64,000 nt of DNA from contig NZ_QNSE01000009.1 in NCBI RefSeq assembly GCF_003315485.1, positions 124,001 through 188,000 on the forward strand, written 5' to 3'. Source of the DNA: Marinomonas rhizomae (GTDB taxonomy: Bacteria > Pseudomonadota > Gammaproteobacteria > Pseudomonadales > Marinomonadaceae). Of this stretch, positions 18,014-26,439 are shown one piece after another. The position numbers were made by a program, and so were the translations under genes. Each line of letters opens with the position of its first letter. Position 1 is the first letter of the stretch. The notes beneath the pieces were generated by a model that worked only from the letters and a program-made list of their open reading frames with translations, was not told where the DNA came from and ran no database searches.

Positions 18014-18652
18014 ATGTCATTAGCTAGCCTCTCAGAACTCGAACATCATTGCCGTATGTTTTTGCAAGCGGTAGATCACGCTGATGCAGCCCATGATTTG
18101 AATCATATCTTGCGAGTAGTCAAAGTCGCTAAGCAACTTGCCATTGCAGAAAATGCTAACTTGGCTGTTGTTGTTCCTGCCGCCTGGCTTCACGATTGTG
18201 TGTCTTTACCTAAAAACCATCCCGAGCGGCATTTGGCTTCGACACTAGCAGGTGATAAGGCGATTGAATTTTTAGCCTCTATTGATTATTCAATTGAACA
18301 TTACGAAGCAATCTATCATGCCATTCAAACTCATAGTTTTAGTGCTAACATTAGACCCAAAACGCTTGAAGCTAAGATAGTGCAGGATGCAGATCGTTTA
18401 GATGCATTAGGCGCTGTCGGTATTGCTCGTTGTATGCAAGTAAGCGGGGCTCTTAATCGTACTTTATATGCGTCAGAGGATCCTTTTTGTGAGAGTCGAG
18501 AGCCCAACGACTCTCTCTATTCGATTGATCATTTCTATAAGAAGTTGTTGCATATAGCTGGCAGTTTCAATACAGCTTCCGCACAGTTAGAAGGGAAAAG
18601 GCGAGAGACGATAATGCGGTCTTTTTTAGATAACTTAGCATTAGAGGTTTAG
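18014..18652 (+). CDS. yedJ: HD-domain phosphohydrolase, YedJ-like
   Basis: A protein of 212 residues that follows E. coli YedJ along its length: DAAHDLNHILRV, WLHDCVSLPKNHPERH, HAIQTHSFSA and EAKIVQDADRLDALGA. The His/Asp residues of these motifs form a metal site of the HD superfamily, so a phosphohydrolase on nucleotides or similar compounds is likely; no natural substrate is known to me. I prefer the ATG at 18014, where the protein begins MSLASL and a purine-rich run precedes it; an ATG at 17990 is the alternative. Confidence 0.85.
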   Translation: MSLASLSELEHHCRMFLQAVDHADAAHDLNHILRVVKVAKQLAIAENANLAVVVPAAWLHDCVSLPKNHPERHLASTLAGDKAIEFLASIDYSIEHYEAIYHAIQTHSFSANIRPKTLEAKIVQDADRLDALGAVGIARCMQVSGALNRTLYASEDPFCESREPNDSLYSIDHFYKKLLHIAGSFNTASAQLEGKRRETIMRSFLDNLALEV

Positions 18653-18663
18653 CCGACGTGCTG

Positions 18664-19110
18664 CTATGTTTTTTTATTAATAGCGTTCAAATTCGAAAGC
18701 ATCTTTGCACCAGTGTCCAAGAATGTTTTTAGTTCTTCATCACTAACATTCGCTCTCATCTTTTTTAAAGCCGCTTGGTCTGCTTTTGCCAATTGTTGAT
18801 AAAAGCTCAAACCTTTTTCAGTTAATCTTAAGAATTGGCTACGCTTATCATTTGGGTTAGGGGATTTAATAACAAGCTCTTGGTTCACTACTTCCTGAAT
18901 TAATCGAGTGACTTGACCTTTATCCCTTTCTGTTATGTCTGCAAGATAATTTGCTGTGCAGTTTTCTGTCTCATGAATATTTTTTAAGATCATAAAATAC
19001 AATGGAGATAAGGTAAGCCCATTCTCTTTCATGATGTTTTTCATGGATATCTTTAATCCACCGATGGTATTTATAAAAAAAGTTTGTAGTTCTGATTCGT
19101 AATGTGACAT
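18664..19110 (-). CDS. MarR-family transcriptional regulator
   Basis: A dimeric winged-helix regulator of 148 residues. The DNA-binding part lies at about 45-105 with NYLADITERDKGQVTRLI as recognition helix and the wing NDKRSQFLRLT. It faces the DUF2798 gene, and two palindromic sites lie between the two starts, so it probably represses both itself and its neighbour until a ligand (often a phenolic compound) releases it. The start at 19110 gives MSHYESEL; an upstream in-frame start at 19140 would run into the operator and lacks a ribosome site. Confidence 0.88.
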   Translation of the reverse strand: MSHYESELQTFFINTIGGLKISMKNIMKENGLTLSPLYFMILKNIHETENCTANYLADITERDKGQVTRLIQEVVNQELVIKSPNPNDKRSQFLRLTEKGLSFYQQLAKADQAALKKMRANVSDEELKTFLDTGAKMLSNLNAINKKT

Positions 19111-19126
19111 AAGAAATCTCAAAATA

Positions 19127-19169
19127 ATTGACAAAGTCAACTTAAATGAATATAGTTGACTTTGTCAAT
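19127..19169. promoter_or_regulatory. double MarR operator between divergent genes
   Basis: Two copies of TTGAC-N3-GTCAA, each a palindrome, with centres at 19134 and 19162, 28 bases apart. Together they also form a perfect inverted repeat with 15-base arms (ATTGACAAAGTCAAC and GTTGACTTTGTCAAT) and a 13-base spacer. The first copy is 17 bases before the MarR ATG. TTGACT or TTGACA within the copies could double as -35 elements, so binding would block the promoters. Confidence 0.85.
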
Positions 19170-19213
19170 GTTAAATTTTTGTGTTGGCTCTATGATTCAT
19201 TGTGAGAGGACCT

Positions 19214-19666
19214 ATGTCAAAAAATGTTCAAAAAATTGGTGTGATTGCTAGCTTAGTCATTATTATTGGTGGTTTTTTAACCTTGTTGATGACTTGGAGA
19301 AATATTGGTTTTATTGATGGCTTTATAGTAGCTTGGCTTTCCTCTTTTGCTTTGTGTGTTCTGTGTATTGCGCCAATTGGTGGAGGGATTGCTTTTGTGG
19401 TTAATCGCTTGGTTAACTTGATCTTTCCAGCCTTATCTTATGTGAAGAAAAATATTGTTTTCGGGCTTGTTATGGCTGTGCTGATGGAATCTATCATGGC
19501 TGTTGTAACGACGATAAACCTGCACGGTTTTATGGTACTAAAAGAGTTTGTTGATTTTTGGCTTGCGACGTTTATTTCGGCATTACCAGCAGGGTTGGCT
19601 ATTTCTGTGTTGATGTCTCTGGTTATTAAGCCTAAATTAGCCGCTTTTTGGGCTAAGCCAGTCTAA
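19214..19666 (+). CDS. DUF2798 family membrane protein
   Basis: A hydrophobic protein of 150 residues with four membrane segments (about 9-29, 37-62, 80-102 and 112-138). It seems to hold two copies of the DUF2798 unit of about 70 residues: the first ends near residue 72 and the second starts at the VKKNIVFGLVMAVLMESIMA stretch. No function is established for the family. A GAGAGGA site is 4 bases before the ATG at 19214. Its placement beside a MarR gene with shared operators suggests induction by a small molecule, perhaps as part of a membrane or efflux response. Confidence 0.8.
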   Translation: MSKNVQKIGVIASLVIIIGGFLTLLMTWRNIGFIDGFIVAWLSSFALCVLCIAPIGGGIAFVVNRLVNLIFPALSYVKKNIVFGLVMAVLMESIMAVVTTINLHGFMVLKEFVDFWLATFISALPAGLAISVLMSLVIKPKLAAFWAKPV

Positions 19667-19693
19667 GTGCTGAGACTTTAAGGTTTTCAATTC

Positions 19694-20803
19694 TTAGGAG
19701 AGAACCGCAACGGACTTAATTTGAGCTATGATGGTTTGGCCTTTTTCTAGTCTTAGGTTGTGAGCTGATAATGTGGTTATTTTAGCTAAAATTGTTGTAG
19801 TTCCTGCTAATAGACGAACCATAATCATGCTTGGGTCCTTAGGGTCCCTTTCTAAATCGTCTATTAATACAGATAAGCGGTTTAGGATACTTGAGTTATC
19901 TTGTTTACTTAGTGCTAAGCTGACATCTTTTGATTGGATTCTTAAACGAATCAAATCGCCTAGCTTTTCATCGCCTTGTTTGAATGCGATGGTTTGGTTG
20001 TCAAAACTGATCCATGAAAGTCCCCATTTAGGTTCTTGTCGTGTGACAGCACCTGAAACCACTACGCTGGCATCTTGGTAGCGAGAGAACGAAGTGCCAA
20101 GCTTGCCAAGCAAGCTTTGTGTTTTTCCTTCTTCGATTGCTCTACCCTTATCTAAGACAACCATATAATCGGCAAGTCGTATGACTTCGTCTAAGGAATG
20201 GCTTACATAGATGATGGGGATGCTAGTACGGCGGCAGAGTTGTTCTAAATAGGGAAGGATTTCTTGTTTTAATGCATCGTCTAGTGCAGAGAGAGGTTCA
20301 TCCATTAGAAGTAGTTTCGGCTGAATTAAAAGCGCTCTTGCCATGGCCACTCGTTGGCGCTCACCACCGGATAGTTGAGCTGGATATTGAGATAAGATGG
20401 CTTCGATATTCATTAAACGAATCACATCTTTATAAGAAATGATCGGCTGGGCTGAGTTGGCTCGTTTGATTGCGAACTGTAAATTTTCTTTAGCGCTAAG
20501 GTGTGGAAACAGGTTTGCGTCTTGGAACACATAACCAATTGGGCGCTTGTGAGCTGGAGAGTAAATGGATTTGGTGCCAGATTGCCAGATCTCTCCATTT
20601 AAAGTAATGCTGCTTTGTTTGTTTGGTTCAAGACCTGCAATACATCTAAGAAGTGTGGTTTTTCCAGAACCTGATGGGCCAAATAAGGCGCTCACACCAC
20701 TGTTGGGTAACTTTAAATCGACATCAAGAGAGAAGGTTGAGGTCTTGAGGTGCTGATAGGTAACTTGAACACATAGGGGGTTGTGGTCTTGCTTGCTGCT
20801 CAT
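19694..20803 (-). CDS. modC: molybdate ABC transporter, ATP-binding protein
   Basis: The ATPase of the ModABC molybdate/tungstate importer, 369 residues. The N-terminal ABC domain (about 10-240) has Walker A GPSGSGKT, signature LSGGERQR and Walker B LLLMDEPLSALD; the C-terminal region (about 300-365) is a TOBE/Mop domain that binds molybdate. Its ATG overlaps the modB stop by 4 bases (ATGA), so the two are translationally coupled. It is the last gene of the four-gene unit. Confidence 0.93.
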   Translation of the reverse strand: MSSKQDHNPLCVQVTYQHLKTSTFSLDVDLKLPNSGVSALFGPSGSGKTTLLRCIAGLEPNKQSSITLNGEIWQSGTKSIYSPAHKRPIGYVFQDANLFPHLSAKENLQFAIKRANSAQPIISYKDVIRLMNIEAILSQYPAQLSGGERQRVAMARALLIQPKLLLMDEPLSALDDALKQEILPYLEQLCRRTSIPIIYVSHSLDEVIRLADYMVVLDKGRAIEEGKTQSLLGKLGTSFSRYQDASVVVSGAVTRQEPKWGLSWISFDNQTIAFKQGDEKLGDLIRLRIQSKDVSLALSKQDNSSILNRLSVLIDDLERDPKDPSMIMVRLLAGTTTILAKITTLSAHNLRLEKGQTIIAQIKSVAVLS

Positions 20804-21498
20804 AACAAACCGCCTGTCAGGCCTTTACTTTTTTGGCGTTTTTGAGTGCTGTACAAAAACGCCAAGACCACAAAGGCAAATACAATCATTAGCAAGGACA
20901 GTGTATGAGCTTGTCCGTATTCTAGAGCTTCGACATGATCGTATATTTGTATGGAAATTACTCTGGTTTCATTAGAAATATTGCCACCTATCATTAAAAC
21001 AACACCAAACTCACCAATGGTATGAGCAAACCCTAAAACAGCGGCGCTTATATAGCCAGGTTTTGCTAGCGGAACGGCGACATGGATAAAGCTATCCCAT
21101 GGGGAGGCTCTAAGAGTCGAAGCGGCTTCTAAGGGGCGATCTCCCATTGCGATAAAGGCATTTTGAATGGGTTGAACGACAAATGGTAAGGAGTAAAGCA
21201 TGGACGCCACCACCAGGCCAGAGAAGCTAAAAGGTAGGGGAGAGACGCCTATTTTGGCCAATAATTGCCCCATTGCTCCCTGTGGGCCTAAAAACAGTAA
21301 TAAGTAAAAACCCAATACGGTGGGAGGAAGAACGAGAGGCATAGCAACGATAGCGTTAATAGGGCCCTTTAACCAAGATTGCGTTCTGGCTAGCCACCAA
21401 GCGATGGGCGTACTGATTAAAATTAATAAAACCGTGACGATGCTTGCCAGTTTTAAGGTTAGCCAAATAGCGGCAATATCATCGGGGCTTAATGTCAT
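20800..21498 (-). CDS. modB: molybdate ABC transporter, permease
   Basis: The inner-membrane permease of the molybdate importer, 232 residues with five to six helices. MPLVLPPTVLGFYLL near residue 50 and the EAA loop EAASTLRASPWDSFIHVAVPL (positions about 124-144) that docks on ModC are typical. It follows modA by 12 bases and overlaps modC by 4, in the standard A-B-C order. Confidence 0.93.
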   Translation of the reverse strand: MTLSPDDIAAIWLTLKLASIVTVLLILISTPIAWWLARTQSWLKGPINAIVAMPLVLPPTVLGFYLLLFLGPQGAMGQLLAKIGVSPLPFSFSGLVVASMLYSLPFVVQPIQNAFIAMGDRPLEAASTLRASPWDSFIHVAVPLAKPGYISAAVLGFAHTIGEFGVVLMIGGNISNETRVISIQIYDHVEALEYGQAHTLSLLMIVFAFVVLAFLYSTQKRQKSKGLTGGLL

Positions 21499-21510
21499 AA
21501 TAGCGCTTGC

Positions 21511-22314
21511 CTAATTCACTTCTGAAGCATAGCCAAATAAGGCTATTTTCCGTTGGATATCAGGACGCATTAAGAACTTCATAAATGTTTCAGCTAACTC
21601 GATGTTTTTTGACTTTGATAAAATGACCCCTGCTTGGTTAATGTTATTATAGAGGTTGTTAGGTATACGTATTGAGTGGCCTTTTTCTTGTCCTGCTAAT
21701 ATTTGTGAATAGGCTGTAAAGCCGATATCTGCATTTTGTGAATATACAAATTGATAGGCTTGCCCTATATTTTCCCCTTGGACTATCTTGTTTTTAACCT
21801 GATCCAAAACAGATAAGTTACGCATGATTTCTTCTGCCGCTTTACCGTAAGGTGCCAGTCTTGGGTTGGCTATTGCAATACGCTTTGCCTTAAGAAGTGC
21901 ACTCTTTAGTGTTGTGGCATTAATGGTATTTACTGACCAGAGAGCGAGTTGACCTCTGGCATAAATTACTAAGCTGTCAGGTTGAGCAAGTTGGGTTTTG
22001 ATAAGCGCTTCTGGTTTAGCTGTGTCGGCAGACAAAAAAATGTCAAAAGGGGCATTGTGTCGAATTTGTGCGAATAGTTTTCCTGATGAGCCAAACGACA
22101 GCTGGAGTATATGTCCTGTTTCTTGTTCAAATTCATTGGCGAGTTGTTTTATGGGAGCAATGAAATTAGAGGCGACAGCTAAGTGAAGTTCATTAGCGGC
22201 AATAGCTTTAATTGGCGTAAGAAGAGAACATAAAAGAAAAAGCGGGGAGAGTAAGGCGCTAAGCCTATAGTAAAAGGGTCGCGTCTTAGCGGCTAAAAAA
22301 ATCTCTATCGTCAT
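21511..22314 (-). CDS. modA: molybdate-binding periplasmic protein
   Basis: The solute-binding protein of the importer, 267 residues. A signal peptide (hydrophobic stretch at about 20-36, ending near KAIAA) precedes the mature start NELHLAVASNF. SFGSSGKLFAQI and FDIFLSADTAKPEAL carry the residues that hold the oxyanion. The start is not certain: the ATG at 22314 has no clear ribosome site, and an in-frame TTG at 22350 would overlap the end of the Rieske gene. Either choice leaves the mature protein unchanged. Confidence 0.9.
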   Translation of the reverse strand: MTIEIFLAAKTRPFYYRLSALLSPLFLLCSLLTPIKAIAANELHLAVASNFIAPIKQLANEFEQETGHILQLSFGSSGKLFAQIRHNAPFDIFLSADTAKPEALIKTQLAQPDSLVIYARGQLALWSVNTINATTLKSALLKAKRIAIANPRLAPYGKAAEEIMRNLSVLDQVKNKIVQGENIGQAYQFVYSQNADIGFTAYSQILAGQEKGHSIRIPNNLYNNINQAGVILSKSKNIELAETFMKFLMRPDIQRKIALFGYASEVN

Positions 22315-22342
22315 TGGTACATTCTTAAAGTCATATGACTTG

Positions 22343-22672
22343 TTAAGCAAATAATAAGTAGCAGTTACCTTGCTCTATTCCTACCGTGGCTTTTTTAAGC
22401 TGGCTACCTTGGCATGGGCCAGTAATACAGGTTCCATCCAAAGGCGAAAACAAAGCCCCATGATGGTGGCATTTTAGGTAATCGCCTTCTTCGTCCAATG
22501 CAAGATCTGTGGGCCAATTAAGTGGCTTATTTTGATGGGGGCAAAGGTTCTCATAAGCAAGAATTTGACCTTGTTGCTTAGTCACTAAGAAATTGTAGTC
22601 TTCTACTTTTATATTTAGCGCTTTACCTTCGGGAAGGTTTTGAGCATTAGGAATAAGGTACTTATTAAACAC
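22343..22672 (-). CDS. Rieske-type [2Fe-2S] ferredoxin
   Basis: A small soluble protein of 109 residues with a full Rieske cluster site: C-P-H in NLCPHQNKP and C-H-H-H-G in LKCHHHGALF, spaced as in ferredoxin subunits of oxygenases and NirD-like proteins. It starts with GTG and has no signal peptide, so it should be a cytosolic electron carrier or a regulatory subunit. It is the first gene of a unit with modABC and ends about 30 bases before the modA start. No partner oxygenase or reductase is adjacent, so its role with molybdate import is unclear. Confidence 0.83.
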   Translation of the reverse strand: MFNKYLIPNAQNLPEGKALNIKVEDYNFLVTKQQGQILAYENLCPHQNKPLNWPTDLALDEEGDYLKCHHHGALFSPLDGTCITGPCQGSQLKKATVGIEQGNCYLLFA

Positions 22673-22960
22673 GTGGTTACCGCACTTTTTTTATAATGAA
22701 TGTTGTTTGTCTCAATAGAATTGACGCTTTCCGTAATCATGCGCACTAAAAGTGATAACAATAAACAATCTCTTCTAGTGGTGTTTTCTTTCAATTCCAT
22801 TGTTGTATAAGCGAATAAAGTTCAGTCTAACGTCAGTTAGATAAACTTTCCGTGAGGAAAGACTCTAAAGTGCTATGAGGAGCGAGTCAATATGCAAGAA
22901 TTCAGTTAGTTGATTTTAGATCGTTGCTTGCTATCTATAAGCTCCTTATACTTGCTCGCT

Positions 22961-25261
22961 ATGACTAAAAAAACTCCGGCAAAATCTTCACGTAAGCCAT
23001 CAATTCGTTCGAAGAAACTACCTAAACCCTCTTTATTGAAGAGAGTATTTTATTTTTGTTTAAAATGGGGCTTTATTATTGCTCTAATTGGCTCTATTCC
23101 TTTTGCTGGTTGGGTGTGGTGGCTAAACGGGCAGGTTGTTAGCCGTTTTGAAGGACAGAAATGGCAGGTCCCCTCTGAGGTGTTCAGTGCCCCCATTATT
23201 TTGTCGAGTGGTGCGCCATGGAAAAAACAAGATCTCGAAACATTATTGGAAGAAACTGGGTATCGCTTTGGTCGAAACAGCCAGAAGGTTGGCTGGGCTG
23301 CACGTAGCCGAACAAAAGTCAGTGCGCATTTGCGCTCTTATGTTGATCATCTAGGGTTTCATGAGAGCGAAAGGCGTATTTTTTCCTTCCAAAATGGTCA
23401 TTTAGTCATTCAGGCATTGAATGGTGATGCCATAGACGAGGCACGAATCGAGCCCCAGCGTATTGGCTTCTTGTACGGTGGTAATACCGAAAGCCGTCAA
23501 ATTTTAACGTACGATAACATCCCTAAACCCTTGATTGATATTTTGATCGCAGTAGAAGATCAGGATTTTTATCAGCATTGGGGAATCTCTCCTACAGGTA
23601 TCGCACGAGCGGCCTTGATTAACTTAACGCATGGCTCTCGACGCCAAGGCGGTTCTACCTTGACTCAACAGCTTGTGAAAAACATGTATTTAAGCTCTGA
23701 GCGAACCTATACTAGAAAATTAACTGAGGTTGTTATGAGCTTGCTGCTTGAATATCATTATTCAAAAGAAGCCATTATTACAGCTTACATGAATGAAGTG
23801 TATTTGGCTCAATTAGGCAGCAGCGCTTTGCATGGTTTTGCTGCCGCTAGCCAGCATTTTTTTGGCCGTCCACTTAATGAGCTGAATATTGATGAATTGG
23901 CTCTGTTAGTGGGTATGGTCAAAGGCCCATCTCTTTATAACCCGGAACGATCACCGAATCGCGCAAAAAGTCGTCGCAACACTGTATTGGCTATATTGAA
24001 AAAACAGGGGCGACTATCCAGTGCTGATTATAACCGTTTAATCAAACGACCTATTCGACTTGCTGACAAGAAGAAAGAGCGCTCTGTATTTGGCGATTAT
24101 TTGGATTTGGTTGCTATGCAGTTGTCACGGGATTTTGATGAGACAACGTTAGCGACGAAGAATTTACGTATTTATACCGGGGTCGATATACGCGCACAGC
24201 GAGCGGCGAGTTTAGCGATGCAGCGACAAGTGAGTGCGTTGGAGCGGCGTGACCCTAAGTTGAAAGGGTTGCAAGGTGCCATGGTCGTTACCGATAGACT
24301 TACAGGACAAGTGCGCGCTGTAGTGGGGTCAAGCGATCAGCATTATACAGGGTTTAATCGAGCATTAGGCGCGGTTAGACCGATCGGTTCATTGGTGAAG
24401 CCGCCGTTGTATTTATCTGCTCTAGCAACGGGACGTTACACTTGGTGGAGCGAAATAGAGGATAAAAAATTACGTTTTAAAGTTGGGGGTCAGGTTTGGG
24501 AGCCTGAAAACTACGATAGAAGAACTCATGGTGTTGTGCATCTTTATGAAGCGATGGCTAAATCTTATAACTTGGCGACAGTTTCTCTGGCGAATCAAAT
24601 TGGCTTTGATAGAGTGGGTGATACCTTAAGGCAATTAGGCGTCAAACGACCTTTTACTATGCATCCAGCAATGGCTCTTGGGGCACTGGAGTTGTCTCCC
24701 TTTGAAGTATCTCGTTTATATCAACCCATTGCCTCTCAAGGTAAAAGTAGTGAGCTGGGGGTTGTGTTAGCGGTTATGGATCAAAAGGATCAGCTGATGA
24801 AGCGATTTAATCAGCATAATGATGTGCCGTTTACGGATGCTTTACTTGCTGTTACTTTGGATGGAATGACAAAAACACCAAAAATAGGTACAGCTAAAGC
24901 GGCTCAAGCGGCTTTTCCCGGTCTAAATTTTGCCGCTAAAACGGGCACTACGAATCAGCAAAAAGACAGTTGGTTTGTTGGTATTACCGGCGGTTATTCT
25001 TCAGTAGTATGGCTTGGCGATGATAATAATGTGCCATTAAGCATTACTGGTAGTAGTGGTGCATTGAAGGTTTGGGTTGATTTCATCAAAAATGTTAACC
25101 CTAGATCGTTGCCTGATGCCTTGCCCAGTGGCGCTGCGCGCTACAACGTTCTAGATAGTAAATTTGAGATCGCTGCAGATCGCTGCCAAGATAAGGTGTC
25201 GTTGGCGTTTATTTTGGGCACTGAGCCAAAAGAAAGTACTTCATGTTTTTGGCCTTTCTAA
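22961..25261 (+). CDS. mrcB: penicillin-binding protein 1B (bifunctional)
   Basis: A class A penicillin-binding protein of 766 residues that polymerises and cross-links peptidoglycan. A basic cytoplasmic tail (SRKPSIRSKKLPK) and one membrane segment at about 37-57 are followed by a UB2H-like region, the GT51 glycosyltransferase domain (EDQDFYQHWGIS with the catalytic Glu, then GGSTLTQQLVKN), and the transpeptidase domain with the Ser of GSLVKP, SYN and KTGTTNQ. UB2H binds the lipoprotein LpoB in enterics. Start at 22961 gives MTKKTPAK; its ribosome site is weak, and the frame is open back to 22910. Confidence 0.93.
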   Translation: MTKKTPAKSSRKPSIRSKKLPKPSLLKRVFYFCLKWGFIIALIGSIPFAGWVWWLNGQVVSRFEGQKWQVPSEVFSAPIILSSGAPWKKQDLETLLEETGYRFGRNSQKVGWAARSRTKVSAHLRSYVDHLGFHESERRIFSFQNGHLVIQALNGDAIDEARIEPQRIGFLYGGNTESRQILTYDNIPKPLIDILIAVEDQDFYQHWGISPTGIARAALINLTHGSRRQGGSTLTQQLVKNMYLSSERTYTRKLTEVVMSLLLEYHYSKEAIITAYMNEVYLAQLGSSALHGFAAASQHFFGRPLNELNIDELALLVGMVKGPSLYNPERSPNRAKSRRNTVLAILKKQGRLSSADYNRLIKRPIRLADKKKERSVFGDYLDLVAMQLSRDFDETTLATKNLRIYTGVDIRAQRAASLAMQRQVSALERRDPKLKGLQGAMVVTDRLTGQVRAVVGSSDQHYTGFNRALGAVRPIGSLVKPPLYLSALATGRYTWWSEIEDKKLRFKVGGQVWEPENYDRRTHGVVHLYEAMAKSYNLATVSLANQIGFDRVGDTLRQLGVKRPFTMHPAMALGALELSPFEVSRLYQPIASQGKSSELGVVLAVMDQKDQLMKRFNQHNDVPFTDALLAVTLDGMTKTPKIGTAKAAQAAFPGLNFAAKTGTTNQQKDSWFVGITGGYSSVVWLGDDNNVPLSITGSSGALKVWVDFIKNVNPRSLPDALPSGAARYNVLDSKFEIAADRCQDKVSLAFILGTEPKESTSCFWPF

Positions 25262-25543
25262 ATTCACCTGCATGAGATGGGAAAAGAAGATTGATAATTG
25301 TTTCGTTCTTATATAGCCTCTTAGGTTCTTAAAAAGAACAACGTTACTTTTTTATGATTTTTAAGTTATTGTTATCAAAGGTTGTTGCTGCTTTATGGAA
25401 GGAAGATTGTAAGAGGTGATTTGAGGATGATTGTCGGGAAAAGAAGCAGGCCAAAATGCTTCTTGGATATAGCACCACCTTAGGTATACAAAGAAAAAGC
25501 TTCGCTTGTCGTCTGAATTTTACTTGTAAGGGAGTGGCGCTTT
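25262..25543. other. intergenic region after mrcB with two hairpins
   Basis: No credible gene in 282 bases. Two dyads stand out: GTTCTT/AAGAAC (25325-25330 and 25334-25339, a 3-base loop, T-rich DNA following within about 10 bases) and AAGAAGCA/TGCTTCTT (25441-25448 and 25457-25464). The first may help end mrcB transcription; the second has no T-tract. Confidence 0.45.
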
Positions 25544-26368
25544 ATGCGGCTGCATACACACATAGTTTACTGTTTATTAGCGGTGACTTTTTTAAATGCT
25601 GATATTGTTCTAGGCGAAAAGGCTCCATCGTCGTTGTGTAAATCTCTTACTGCAACGGGTAACTCAGAATATCCTCCTTTTTTATGGCGAGACACGCCTA
25701 CCTCATCTGAACTCCATGGCGTTAATCGCTTAATTATTGACGAATTAAGCCGCCGAATAAATATTCCAATTGAGCTCATTCATGTTGGTCCTTGGTCGAG
25801 AGCTCAAGGTGAAGTGAAAAGTGGTCGTGTTGATCTTATGGCTGGCGCTTTTTATACCAATGAGCGAGCTGATTATATGGATTATTTCACGCCAGTAATG
25901 CTACATACAACAAGTGTCGTGTGGCAGAGCAAAAGCAACCCCTTCCCTTATAGCAAAAAAGAAGACTTGGCTGGAAAGTGGGGAGTGACTGTGATTAATA
26001 ATAGTTTTGGTCAAGAGTTTGACCAATATGCCCAACAAAACCTGAACATATTAGCTGTGGCCAGTTTGTCGCAAGCGCTACGTATGTTGGCTGCAGATAG
26101 AGTTGATTACGTTTTGTATGAAAAGAATCCAGCCTATGCGTATGCAACTATGCTGGGATTGTCGGACTCTGTTGTTCCTCTTTCGCCTTATATAAGCCGA
26201 GAGGGATTGTATTTGACCATGGCTAAGAAATCGCATTGTAATCTTGATAGTGTGAAACATAAAATCGCAACCGCTTTACACAATATGAAGCAGGAAGGTT
26301 TTACTGGGCAGGCAGCAATGGATGGTGTGCGAGAATGGGAGGTTCACGCCCGAACGGGGATGCATTAG
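25544..26368 (+). CDS. family 3 extracellular solute-binding protein (orphan)
   Basis: A periplasmic protein of 274 residues with a signal peptide (about 1-24, ending near DIVLG). The body follows the PBP2/amino-acid-binding fold: GNSEYPPFLWRD, SRAQGEVKSGRVDLMAGAFYTNERADY and, near the hinge, MLAADRVDYVLYEKN. No permease or ATPase gene is nearby, so it either shares a transporter encoded elsewhere or acts as a sensor protein. A GGAG site is near the ATG. It is convergent with glgA. Confidence 0.82.
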   Translation: MRLHTHIVYCLLAVTFLNADIVLGEKAPSSLCKSLTATGNSEYPPFLWRDTPTSSELHGVNRLIIDELSRRINIPIELIHVGPWSRAQGEVKSGRVDLMAGAFYTNERADYMDYFTPVMLHTTSVVWQSKSNPFPYSKKEDLAGKWGVTVINNSFGQEFDQYAQQNLNILAVASLSQALRMLAADRVDYVLYEKNPAYAYATMLGLSDSVVPLSPYISREGLYLTMAKKSHCNLDSVKHKIATALHNMKQEGFTGQAAMDGVREWEVHARTGMH

Positions 26369-26389
26369 TCATAAAGGTTTAGTCGAAAT

Positions 26390-26419
26390 AAAGGGAGTTA
26401 GAGTATTCATTCTCCCTTA
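26390..26419. terminator. possible bidirectional terminator
   Basis: AAGGGAG (26391-26397) and CTCCCTT (26412-26418) pair between the convergent binding-protein and glgA genes. The stem is only 7 bases and the following T's are interrupted, so it is a modest candidate. Confidence 0.4.
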
Positions 26420-26439
26420 TATTGTTTCTTTGTTGCTTG

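Noticed and set aside
22673-22960. Possible molybdenum-cofactor riboswitch or ModE site before the Rieske-mod unit
   Set aside because: No convincing conserved core or ModE-type palindrome was seen by eye in the gap.
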